From Desulfobulbaceae bacterium UBA2262 (GTDB taxonomy: Bacteria; Desulfobacterota; Desulfobulbia; Desulfobulbales; Desulfurivibrionaceae): DNA of 7,720 bases. The notes under the pieces are model-generated. The model was given only the letters and a program-made list of their open reading frames with translations. It did not search any database and was not told the origin of the DNA. The stretch is from NCBI GenBank assembly GCA_002347185.1, contig DDXK01000088.1:1-7720 (forward strand), read 5' to 3'. The translations under genes and the position numbers were made by a program. This document shows positions 1 to 6,066 of the stretch, one piece after another. Within the stretch, counting starts at the first letter, position 1. Each line of letters starts with the position of its first letter.

Positions 1-610
1 CATCGACCACGGCACCTACCCCTTTGTCACCTCCTCCAACACCATTGCCGGCAACGCCTGCACGGGCAGCGGCTTCGGACCCTCCCACATCGATTGCGTC
101 ATCGGCATCCTCAAGGCCTACACCACCCGGGTCGGAGAAGGCCCCTTTCCCACCGAGCTCTTCGACAAGGTGGGAGACGAGCTGCAGCAGAAGGGGGGCG
201 AATTCGGCGCCACCACCGGCCGCAAGCGCCGCTGCGGCTGGCTGGACGGCGTCGTTGCCCGGGAGGCCGTCCGCCTGAACGGCATCAACGGCCTGGCCAT
301 CACCAAGCTCGATGTCCTGAGCGGCCAACCGAGCCTGAAGCTGGCCACGTCCTACGATGTGGATGGCAAAAAGCTGTCCGCCATGCCGAACAACAACAAG
401 GCCTATGCCAAGCTGAAACCGGTCTACGAAGAGCTCGCCGGCTGGAGCGAGGAGATCAGCCAGGCCAGGCGCGTGGACGACCTGCCCCAGAAGGCACGGG
501 ATTACGTAAAGCGGATCGAGGAGTTCACCGAGACCCCGGCCTACCTGCTTTCCGTCGGCCCGGGCCGCGAGCAGACCATGCTGCTCAAGAACCCGTTCGA
601 GAAAAAGTAA
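1..610 (+). CDS. purA: Adenylosuccinate synthase, C-terminal part (5' end outside window)
   Basis: Cytoplasmic GTP-dependent enzyme that joins IMP and aspartate to make adenylosuccinate, the first committed step from IMP to AMP. The reading frame is open from base 2 to the TAA at 608-610 and gives 202 residues, a little under half of the usual ~430. Family landmarks are clear: the TSSNTIAGNACTGSGFGP segment near the start of the visible part, the IMP-binding TTGRKRRCGWLD block (Lys where Pro is common in the GRPRRCGW form), the TKLDVL strand that contacts the guanine nucleotide, and the C-terminal SVGPGREQTM block. No frameshift is seen. A short AMP nucleosidase gene follows after 18 nt with its own strong Shine-Dalgarno, so the two are probably co-transcribed. 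The start codon, promoter and N-terminal P-loop lie to the left of the window. Confidence 0.97.
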   Translation, partial: IDHGTYPFVTSSNTIAGNACTGSGFGPSHIDCVIGILKAYTTRVGEGPFPTELFDKVGDELQQKGGEFGATTGRKRRCGWLDGVVAREAVRLNGINGLAITKLDVLSGQPSLKLATSYDVDGKKLSAMPNNNKAYAKLKPVYEELAGWSEEISQARRVDDLPQKARDYVKRIEEFTETPAYLLSVGPGREQTMLLKNPFEKK

Positions 611-628
611 CCGCGCAAGGAGGAAGGG

Positions 629-1405
629 ATGACCTCGCTGCTCAGGCCAGACAGCTACGCCCGCCACACCCTGGAGCGCTACACCGGCTCAAGCGTCAAG
701 GAGTTCGGCACCCACATCCTGCTCTGCAATTTCAACCGTTATATCGATGATTTCGCCCGCATCACCGGCAACGAGATCAAGCGCGGCCACTGGAGCGCCG
801 TACATGACCGGGAGCGGAATTTGAGCATCATCAATCACGGGGTGGGCTCGCCCTCGGCCGGCATTGTCATGCACTGCCTCTCCTTCCTGGACGAGATCAA
901 GTGCGTGCTCATGCTCGGCATGTGCGGCGGCATCGATGACAACCTGGAAATCGGCGACATCATCATCCCCACCGCCAGCATCCGCGACGAAGGCACCAGC
1001 CCCCACTATCTGCCCAAGGACGTGCCGGCCATTCCCTCCATCCACGTCAACCGCATCTGCGAGCAGGTCATCACCAGCGAATTGAAGATCGTACCCAAAT
1101 CGGGCATTCTGATGACCACCGACTACCGGATGTGGGAGTTTGACAACGAGTTCATCGACTACATCTACAAACACCGCATCATGGCCATCGACATGGAGAT
1201 CGCCACCCTCTTCGCCGTTGGCTACGCCCTCAACGTGCCCACCGGCGCCATGATGCTCGTCTCCGACCTGCCCCTCAAGAAGGGCGGCATCAAGAGCAAG
1301 GACAGCGCCGAGGAGATCTTCCTCACCTACACCCAGGAGCATCTGCAGATGGGACTCAAGGTGATGGCGGCCGCCTGCCAGGGCGGCCAGGGGCCACTGG
1401 GCTGA
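629..1405 (+). CDS. AMP nucleosidase, short AMN-like form
   Basis: Predicted to hydrolyse AMP to adenine and ribose 5-phosphate in the cytoplasm. The 258-residue protein is a nucleoside phosphorylase/hydrolase fold. LGMCGGI at residues 96-102 is the phosphate/ribose-binding glycine loop, AIDMEIATL at 186-194 carries the ribose-contacting Met-Glu pair, and SDLP at 212-215 supplies the catalytic Asp213. These motifs resemble the catalytic half of E. coli Amn (484 aa), but the N-terminal regulatory domain of Amn is absent, as in the AMN-like subfamily. The start is well supported by AAGGAGG at 617-623, five nt before ATG. The gene lies 18 nt behind purA, so enzymes for making and breaking AMP appear to be co-expressed. 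Alternatives within the fold are methylthioadenosine or futalosine-type nucleosidases. I favour AMP because of the overall Amn-like sequence, but a phosphate-binding test is not possible here. No gene symbol is given because the short form is not the classical Amn. Confidence 0.85.
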   Translation: MTSLLRPDSYARHTLERYTGSSVKEFGTHILLCNFNRYIDDFARITGNEIKRGHWSAVHDRERNLSIINHGVGSPSAGIVMHCLSFLDEIKCVLMLGMCGGIDDNLEIGDIIIPTASIRDEGTSPHYLPKDVPAIPSIHVNRICEQVITSELKIVPKSGILMTTDYRMWEFDNEFIDYIYKHRIMAIDMEIATLFAVGYALNVPTGAMMLVSDLPLKKGGIKSKDSAEEIFLTYTQEHLQMGLKVMAAACQGGQGPLG

Positions 1406-1435
1406 GGCCGGGGATGCTCCCGTGCGTATCCGCCC

Positions 1436-1449
1436 GGCAAGCGCTTGCC
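1436..1449. promoter_or_regulatory. Perfect 14-bp palindrome, possible LacI-family operator
   Basis: GGCAAGCGCTTGCC is a perfect dyad with a central CG. Its AAGCGCTT core is the typical half-site pair bound by LacI/GalR-family repressors and by CcpA at cre sites. It sits in the 110-nt gap behind the AMP nucleosidase gene and 66 nt before the GH30 start, where an operator for a sugar-related gene would be expected. There is no T-run after it, and as a hairpin it would have only five pairs around a GCGC loop, so a terminator is unlikely. The same 8-bp core occurs by chance inside coding sequence at 5462-5469, which lowers the weight of the match. No repressor gene is in the window. Confidence 0.4.
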
Positions 1450-1515
1450 CGTCCTGAGCGTCCTGCCGCCTGAACCGGAATTGCCCGGCACGAGATACTT
1501 CCCACGGAGAAATCC

Positions 1516-2907
1516 ATGTCCAGCCAGATCGTCCATATCTCGCTCACCGCGAAAGATACTTCATCCCGCCTCAGCGAACAGCCTCCCGTCTCTTTCGAGG
1601 CGATCCGGCCGGAAACACACGCCATCACCATCGACCCGCGCAAGCGTTTTCAGACGATGGAAGGCTTTGGCGGCGCCTTCACCGAAGCGGCCGCCGTCAC
1701 CTGGCAAAAGCTTCCCGCAGAAAAGCGGGCCGAGGTCATCAGGGCCTACTTCGACCCGCACGACGGCCTTGGCTATACCATGGGACGAACGCATATCAAC
1801 AGCTGCGATTTCGCCCTGGGGAACTATGCCTGTGCCGAAGTGGACGGCGATTTTGCCCTGCAGCACTTTTCCATCGAGCGTGACCGGGCCGCCATTCTGC
1901 CCATGCTCAAGGAAGCCCTGCGCCAGAGCGGCGGTCTGAAGCTGTTCGCTTCGCCCTGGAGCCCGCCGGCCTGGATGAAGACCAACGGACGGATGAATGG
2001 CGGCGGCCGGCTGCGGCCGGAATGCCGCGAGGTCTGGGCGCGTTACTATTGCCGCTACATCCGGGAGTATGAAAAAGAAGGCATCCCCTTCTGGGGCCTC
2101 ACCGTCCAGAATGAACCGGCAGCCAGCCAATCCTGGGATTCCTGCCTGTACACCGCCGAGGAAGAGCGCGATTTCGTCCGTGATTATCTGGGGCCGACCC
2201 TGCGGAAAGAGGGACTGGACCATCTCCGCCTGCTGATCTGGGACCACAACCGGGATGCGATCTACGAGCGCGCCAGAATCGTGTACGATGACCCCCTGGC
2301 CGCGCAATACGTCTGGGGTACCGCCTTTCACTGGTATATGGGGGATCATTTCGAGAACCTGACCGCCCTGCACGAAGCCTTTCCGGACAAACACCTGCTC
2401 TTCAGCGAGGGGTGCCAGGAAGGCGGCCCGCATACGGGCGAGTGGGAGGTGGGCGAACGCTACGGACGCTCGCTCATCAACGACCTCAACCGCTGGACCG
2501 TTGCCTGGGTGGATTGGAATCTCATGCTGGATGAGCGCGGGGGCCCCAACCATGTCGGCAATTACTGCAGCGCGCCCATCCTGGTGGATACCCGGGCCGG
2601 AGAGCCCCTTTATCAGAGTTCGTTCTACTATCTCGGCCACTTCTCCCGCTATATCCGCCCCGGTGCCCAACGCGTTCTGCATGCCGGCACGGCCGACGAG
2701 CTCGAAACCACGGCCTTCCGCAATCCGGATGGGAGCATCGCCGTAGTGGTCATGAACCGCACCGGACAGGCGATCCCCTTTGCGCTGCAATACAGGAACC
2801 GGGCCGCCCGCACGATGAGCCCGGCCCGTTCCATCATGACCCTGCGCTTTGCCGATTTCCAGAGCCAACCAAGCAGTGAATGCTCCACCGCCTCTGCGCG
2901 GCAATGA
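1516..2907 (+). CDS. Glycoside hydrolase family 30 (glucosylceramidase / beta-glucosidase type), cytoplasmic
   Basis: Retaining beta-glycosidase of 463 residues, predicted to remove beta-linked glucose (or a related sugar) from an oligosaccharide or glucoside. The N-terminal strand with QTMEGFGGAFTEAAA (residues 46-60), GRTHINSCDFALGNY (90-104) and FASPWSPPAWMK (144-155) is diagnostic of GH30 near the human glucosylceramidase (GBA) branch. The general acid/base is Glu200 in TVQNEP and the nucleophile is Glu298 in LLFSEGC. A beta-sandwich of about 80 residues (380-445) follows the barrel, and a short tail of unknown meaning ends the protein. There is no signal peptide or lipobox, so the substrate must be inside the cell. 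The start is supported by GGAGA at 1506-1510. GH30 also contains beta-1,6-glucanases and xylosidases, so the exact substrate is open. It is separated from the downstream operon by 251 nt and may be its own unit. Confidence 0.93.
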   Translation: MSSQIVHISLTAKDTSSRLSEQPPVSFEAIRPETHAITIDPRKRFQTMEGFGGAFTEAAAVTWQKLPAEKRAEVIRAYFDPHDGLGYTMGRTHINSCDFALGNYACAEVDGDFALQHFSIERDRAAILPMLKEALRQSGGLKLFASPWSPPAWMKTNGRMNGGGRLRPECREVWARYYCRYIREYEKEGIPFWGLTVQNEPAASQSWDSCLYTAEEERDFVRDYLGPTLRKEGLDHLRLLIWDHNRDAIYERARIVYDDPLAAQYVWGTAFHWYMGDHFENLTALHEAFPDKHLLFSEGCQEGGPHTGEWEVGERYGRSLINDLNRWTVAWVDWNLMLDERGGPNHVGNYCSAPILVDTRAGEPLYQSSFYYLGHFSRYIRPGAQRVLHAGTADELETTAFRNPDGSIAVVVMNRTGQAIPFALQYRNRAARTMSPARSIMTLRFADFQSQPSSECSTASARQ

Positions 2908-3158
2908 TTTTTTCATCCTCCGCAAGAAGATATTGACGGAATCGCGGGCTTTTTGTAGGAATTGACAGTGTGCTCCCGTCCATGAGAAAGTGGGCGGATT
3001 GCCAAGACCGGACGCCAGCCGGAAAACTTTTTTTTATACAGTTGACGCCCTTGACCACCATTTCTGCCGGCAGGACACTCCGCGAGAACCAGCACATGCA
3101 CGATGCCTGCAACCTGTCGCTGGCCGGCGTCACTCTCCCTCTTCCCTTCTGAGCACAT
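2908..3158. other. Intergenic leader region without a supported gene
   Basis: This 251-nt gap is richer in A and T than the genes around it. It has a run of eight T at 3028-3035, four TTGAC-type hexamers (2933, 2962, 3042, 3051) and a perfect 10-bp palindrome CTGCCGGCAG at 3064-3073. The GCCGGC of that palindrome recurs at 3123-3128. None of the TTGAC hexamers has a convincing -10 box at 16-18 nt. The last 30 nt before the transporter ATG are pyrimidine-rich (CACTCTCCCTCTTCCCTTCT) and hold no Shine-Dalgarno. Short open frames across it have no recognisable protein. It probably holds the end of the GH30 transcript and the promoter or leader of the downstream operon, but I cannot place these exactly. 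Confidence 0.5.
2920..2954 (+). terminator. Possible weak intrinsic terminator after the GH30 gene
   Basis: CCGC at 2920-2923 can pair with GCGG at 2944-2947 around an A/T-rich loop, and the stem is followed at once by GCTTTTTG with five T. It lies 12 nt after the GH30 stop codon. The stem is only four strong pairs and the loop is long (20 nt), so this is a weak candidate. Confidence 0.3.
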
Positions 3159-4847
3159 ATGCCGACCTCCCTCCATTTTTTGGTTGAGTTTCTTCGCCTG
3201 TCGAAGCTGTTCTGGGGCTCGGACAAAAAGCTGAAGATTCGGGGCACCGTCTTCTTTCTGGCCCTCCTGACCATCATGCAGATGATCCTGGCCGTGGTGA
3301 TCACCCAATGGAGCGCGGCCTTGTTCAACGCCCTGGAGCAACACTCCATGCGCGGCCTTGTCACCCAGATCGGCGTGCTGGCGATCATCTTTGTCGCCGA
3401 CATGGCCGTGACCGGCTCGCATCTGGTTGTCAAACGCAATCTGCAGATCTACTGGCGCGACTGGCTGACCGACCATGTCTTCTCCCGCTGGATGCGGGAT
3501 GGCCGCCACTATCTGATCTCGCACCTGCCAGGGGAGCACGACAACCCGGATGCGCGCATCGCCGAGGATTGCCGGGTCGCCAGCGAGTCGGCGGTCGCCC
3601 TGGGCCACTCGCTGTTTTACTGCATCCTCCTCCTGATCGGCTTCACGCAGGTGCTCTGGTCCCGCTCCGGGGTGGTGACCCTCGACCTGGGCGCGTGGCA
3701 ACTTCCCATTTACGGGCATCTGGTCTGGGTCGCCATCATCTATACGGCGCTGGCCTCCTGGCTCGGCTGGCGGGTGAGCCGGCCCCTGACCGCCGCCACC
3801 AACGCCCGGCAGTCGGCGGAGGCGGACTTCCGCGCCAGCCTGGTGGAAGCGCGGGAAAACAGCCAGGCCATCGCCCTGATCCATGCCGACAGCTTTGAAC
3901 GGCAGCTTTTCCGTGAGCTGTTCTGCAAGATCCGGAAGGTCTGGAACGTGCAAACCGTTGCCTGGCGGAATATCCAGATATTCAGCACCGGCTATTCCTC
4001 GCTGAACATGGCCTTTCCGATCCTGATCTCCGCCCCCCGCTACATCCTGGGCAGCATCACCCTGGGCGCCATGATGCAAGCCGCCCAGGCCTTCCAGCAG
4101 ATGGTCGGCGCCCTTTCCTGGCCGGTGGGCAACGCGGGCGGAATCGCCGAGTGGCGCGCCTCGGTGGAACGCATCCTGAGCCTGCTCAAGGTGCTGGACA
4201 ATGTGGAGGAGGAGCTGGCCAAGCCGGACCACTGGATCCGGGTGCAGGGCTCCGACCGGCCGGTGCTGGCCTTCCACGACCTCAGCATCGCCAAATACGA
4301 CGGCCCGACCTTGGCCCAGGGCCTCAACATGGAAATCGGCAGGGGCGAGCATGTGCTGGTCACCGGCAACACCTACACCGGGGCCAAGCTCTTCCGCGCC
4401 ATTGCCGGGATAAGGCCCTGGGGCCGCGGCCTCATCAAACTCCCCAGCCAGGGCCGCCTCTTTTTCATGCCGCCACGGCCGCATCTGCCCACCGGCACCC
4501 TGCGCAACGCCATCTGCTACCCGGCCTCCCGCCGGGTTTACACCCAGGAGCAACTGGAAGAGGCGCTGCGCCTGGTGGGCCTTGACTACCTGATCGGCCA
4601 GCTCGACCAGAAGGACAATTGGCTGCACACCCTGGCCCGGGGAGAGCAGCAACTCCTGGGCATGGTGCGCCTGCTGCTCAACCGGCCCCAGTGGATTTTC
4701 CTGCAGGAGGCCTTCGACTCCCTGGACCCGGCCGAGGAGGAAAGGATGCTGCGCCTGATCTGCGAGCGGATCCCCGACGCCACCCTGCTTGCGATTTCCC
4801 ACCTGCCAAACGGCGATTCGTTCTACGCACGCCGCCTGGTCCTGTAA
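3159..4847 (+). CDS. YddA/SbmA-like ABC half-transporter with a degenerate ATP-binding domain
   Basis: Inner-membrane protein of 562 residues with a permease part fused to an ATPase-like domain, the layout of the YddA/ABCD group (ABC_membrane_2, the group related to SbmA/BacA). Likely membrane segments lie near residues 27-50, 67-90, 146-166, 185-204 and two between 275 and 324. The family EAA-like segment EADFRASLVEARENS is at 221-235. The ATPase-like domain spans about 365-562. Its framework is kept (LFRAIAGIRPWG 411-422, GTLRNAICYP 446-455, His548 of the H-loop, Glu517), but the catalytic motifs are altered. Walker A reads GNTYTGAKL (403-411) where GxSGxGKSSL is expected, so the Lys-Ser pair is lost and one residue is missing. 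The Q-loop Gln is Pro439. The signature is LARGEQQ (Ser to Ala493). Walker B is IFLQEA (Asp to Gln516). The frame is open throughout. The first ATG after an in-frame stop at 3150-3152 is used, and no Shine-Dalgarno precedes it. It leads a three-gene operon with GH5 and EEP genes. The substrate is unknown. Confidence 0.9.
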   Translation: MPTSLHFLVEFLRLSKLFWGSDKKLKIRGTVFFLALLTIMQMILAVVITQWSAALFNALEQHSMRGLVTQIGVLAIIFVADMAVTGSHLVVKRNLQIYWRDWLTDHVFSRWMRDGRHYLISHLPGEHDNPDARIAEDCRVASESAVALGHSLFYCILLLIGFTQVLWSRSGVVTLDLGAWQLPIYGHLVWVAIIYTALASWLGWRVSRPLTAATNARQSAEADFRASLVEARENSQAIALIHADSFERQLFRELFCKIRKVWNVQTVAWRNIQIFSTGYSSLNMAFPILISAPRYILGSITLGAMMQAAQAFQQMVGALSWPVGNAGGIAEWRASVERILSLLKVLDNVEEELAKPDHWIRVQGSDRPVLAFHDLSIAKYDGPTLAQGLNMEIGRGEHVLVTGNTYTGAKLFRAIAGIRPWGRGLIKLPSQGRLFFMPPRPHLPTGTLRNAICYPASRRVYTQEQLEEALRLVGLDYLIGQLDQKDNWLHTLARGEQQLLGMVRLLLNRPQWIFLQEAFDSLDPAEEERMLRLICERIPDATLLAISHLPNGDSFYARRLVL

Positions 4848-4870
4848 AAAATTTTCTGAGAAGAGCGACC

Positions 4871-6046
4871 ATGCAAACGGTTCACCAAGGCAGCGGCAAG
4901 CTGCGCGGCGTCAATCTCGGCGGCTGGCTGGTGCTGGAGAAATGGATCACCCCCAGCCTGTTCGCCGGGCTTGCGGCCACCGACGAGACCTCCTATTGCG
5001 TCGAGCTGGGCGAGATCGAGGCAACCCGGCGCCTGCACCGGCACTGGCACACCTTCATCAGCCGCGACGACTTCGCCTGGCTGAAGCGCGCCGGCATCAA
5101 TGCCGTGCGCCTGCCGGTCGGCCACTGGCTCTTCGGCAAGGACTATCCCTATCACCGCAGCTACCAGGAGACGCGCTATCCCTTTGTGGAAGGGGGGCTT
5201 GCCATCGTCGACAAGGTATTCGAGTGGGCCGGGGAATTCGGCCTGCGGGTGGTCCTCGACCTCCACGCAGCACCAGGCTGCCAGAACGGCTTCGACAATG
5301 GCGGCATCCTCGGCGTTTGCGAATGGCACACCAGGGAGGAATACATCGAGCACTCCCTGACGGTGCTGGAGCGGTTGGCCGAGCGCTACGCCGACCAGCC
5401 GGCCCTGCACGGCATCGAGGCGCTCAACGAGCCGCGCTGGGATATCCCCACCGACCTGCTCAAGCGCTTCACCGGCGAGGCCTATCGCCGCATCCGCCGC
5501 CACTGCCCAGCCGAGCGGGTGACGGTGGTCTTTCACGACGGCTTCCGCAGCTTCAAGGAGTATGCAGGCTTCCTCCAGGAGCCGGAATTCAGGAACGTGG
5601 CCCTCGACATCCACCGCTATCAGTGCTTTGTCGAGCACGACATCAACCTGGACATTTTCGGCCACATCACGAAAAGCGCCAGTGAGTGGCGCACGGAAGC
5701 GGACGAGCTCATCCGCGAGGCGGGCTACCAGATCTATTGCGGCGAATGGAGCCTGGGGCTGAACCTGAAGGTGGTCTCCCTCTGGGCGGAGGGGCCCTTC
5801 AACCATGCCCTGGAGGAAATGGACGCCTTTCAGATGTCTGCGGCCTACCGCGGCTACGCCGCGGCCCAGCTGCTGACCTTCGAGAAATACGCGGGCTGGT
5901 TCTTCTGGACCTACCGGACCGAGAGCGCCACGGAGTGGAGCTATCGGGACTGCGTGGAGCAGGGCTTCTTTCCCGACCTGGGCCGCCCGGAGCAGTTCAG
6001 GGGCATAAACGCGGCCCTGGAGCGGGTCAAGAATCCCACCGCCTGA
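4871..6046 (+). CDS. GH5 exo-beta-1,3-glucanase-like glycosidase (GH5_9 type), cytoplasmic
   Basis: Retaining beta-glucosidase of 391 residues, predicted to release glucose from the end of beta-1,3-glucan chains or from beta-glucosides. The start region LRGVNLGGWLVLEKWITPSLF (residues 11-31) closely matches the N-terminus of mature fungal exo-beta-1,3-glucanases such as yeast Exg1 (from memory of the family). NAVRLPVGHWLF (77-88), DLHAAPGCQNG (130-140), DIHRYQCF (246-253) and FFWTYRTE (344-351) are further GH5 landmarks. The acid/base is Glu187 in ALNEP and the nucleophile is Glu292 in CGEWSLGL. No signal peptide is present, unlike the secreted fungal enzymes. An open frame extends upstream to 4619, but that part overlaps the transporter gene out of phase. 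ATG 4871 fits the family N-terminus and has a weak GAGAAGAG at 4858-4865. It follows the transporter gene by 23 nt and precedes the EEP gene by 20 nt. GH5 enzymes acting on steryl or lipid glucosides are an alternative. Confidence 0.92.
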   Translation: MQTVHQGSGKLRGVNLGGWLVLEKWITPSLFAGLAATDETSYCVELGEIEATRRLHRHWHTFISRDDFAWLKRAGINAVRLPVGHWLFGKDYPYHRSYQETRYPFVEGGLAIVDKVFEWAGEFGLRVVLDLHAAPGCQNGFDNGGILGVCEWHTREEYIEHSLTVLERLAERYADQPALHGIEALNEPRWDIPTDLLKRFTGEAYRRIRRHCPAERVTVVFHDGFRSFKEYAGFLQEPEFRNVALDIHRYQCFVEHDINLDIFGHITKSASEWRTEADELIREAGYQIYCGEWSLGLNLKVVSLWAEGPFNHALEEMDAFQMSAAYRGYAAAQLLTFEKYAGWFFWTYRTESATEWSYRDCVEQGFFPDLGRPEQFRGINAALERVKNPTA

Positions 6047-6066
6047 AGAATGGAGAGATTTCGGCC

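Noticed and set aside
1471..1499. TGAACC and GATACT at 17-nt spacing before the GH30 start
   Set aside because: The -35 matches only three positions and the resulting leader would be very short, so I could not support it as a promoter.
1561..2925. A 454-codon open frame on the - strand opposite the GH30 gene
   Set aside because: Low-complexity translation without motifs, fully opposite a gene with intact GH30 catalytic residues.
2933..2961. TTGACG and TAGGAA at 17-nt spacing, a possible promoter after the GH30 gene
   Set aside because: The -10 box matches only three of six positions and the site overlaps the possible terminator stem. Other TTGAC hexamers nearby are equally unconvincing.
2970..3152. 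A 60-codon + strand open frame in the same phase as the transporter, ending six nt before its ATG
   Set aside because: No family resemblance, no good ribosome-binding site and no membrane or signal pattern. It is more likely chance within the leader.
2913..4802. A 629-codon open frame on the - strand covering the transporter gene and the gap before it
   Set aside because: It mirrors the GC-biased codons of the real gene, its product is rich in G, Q, H, A and P with no recognisable domain, and the + strand protein has clear family motifs. It is a shadow.
4619..4870. Extension of the GH5 gene upstream to an ATG at 4619
   Set aside because: This part overlaps the transporter's C-terminal coding region in another phase, gives a Pro/Ala-rich nonsense translation, and the family N-terminus fits ATG 4871.
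5686..6066. Extension of the EEP gene upstream to 5686
   Set aside because: It overlaps the GH5 coding region out of phase. The EEP fold begins at MLKVMSFNIR with a proper GGAGAG ahead of ATG 6067.
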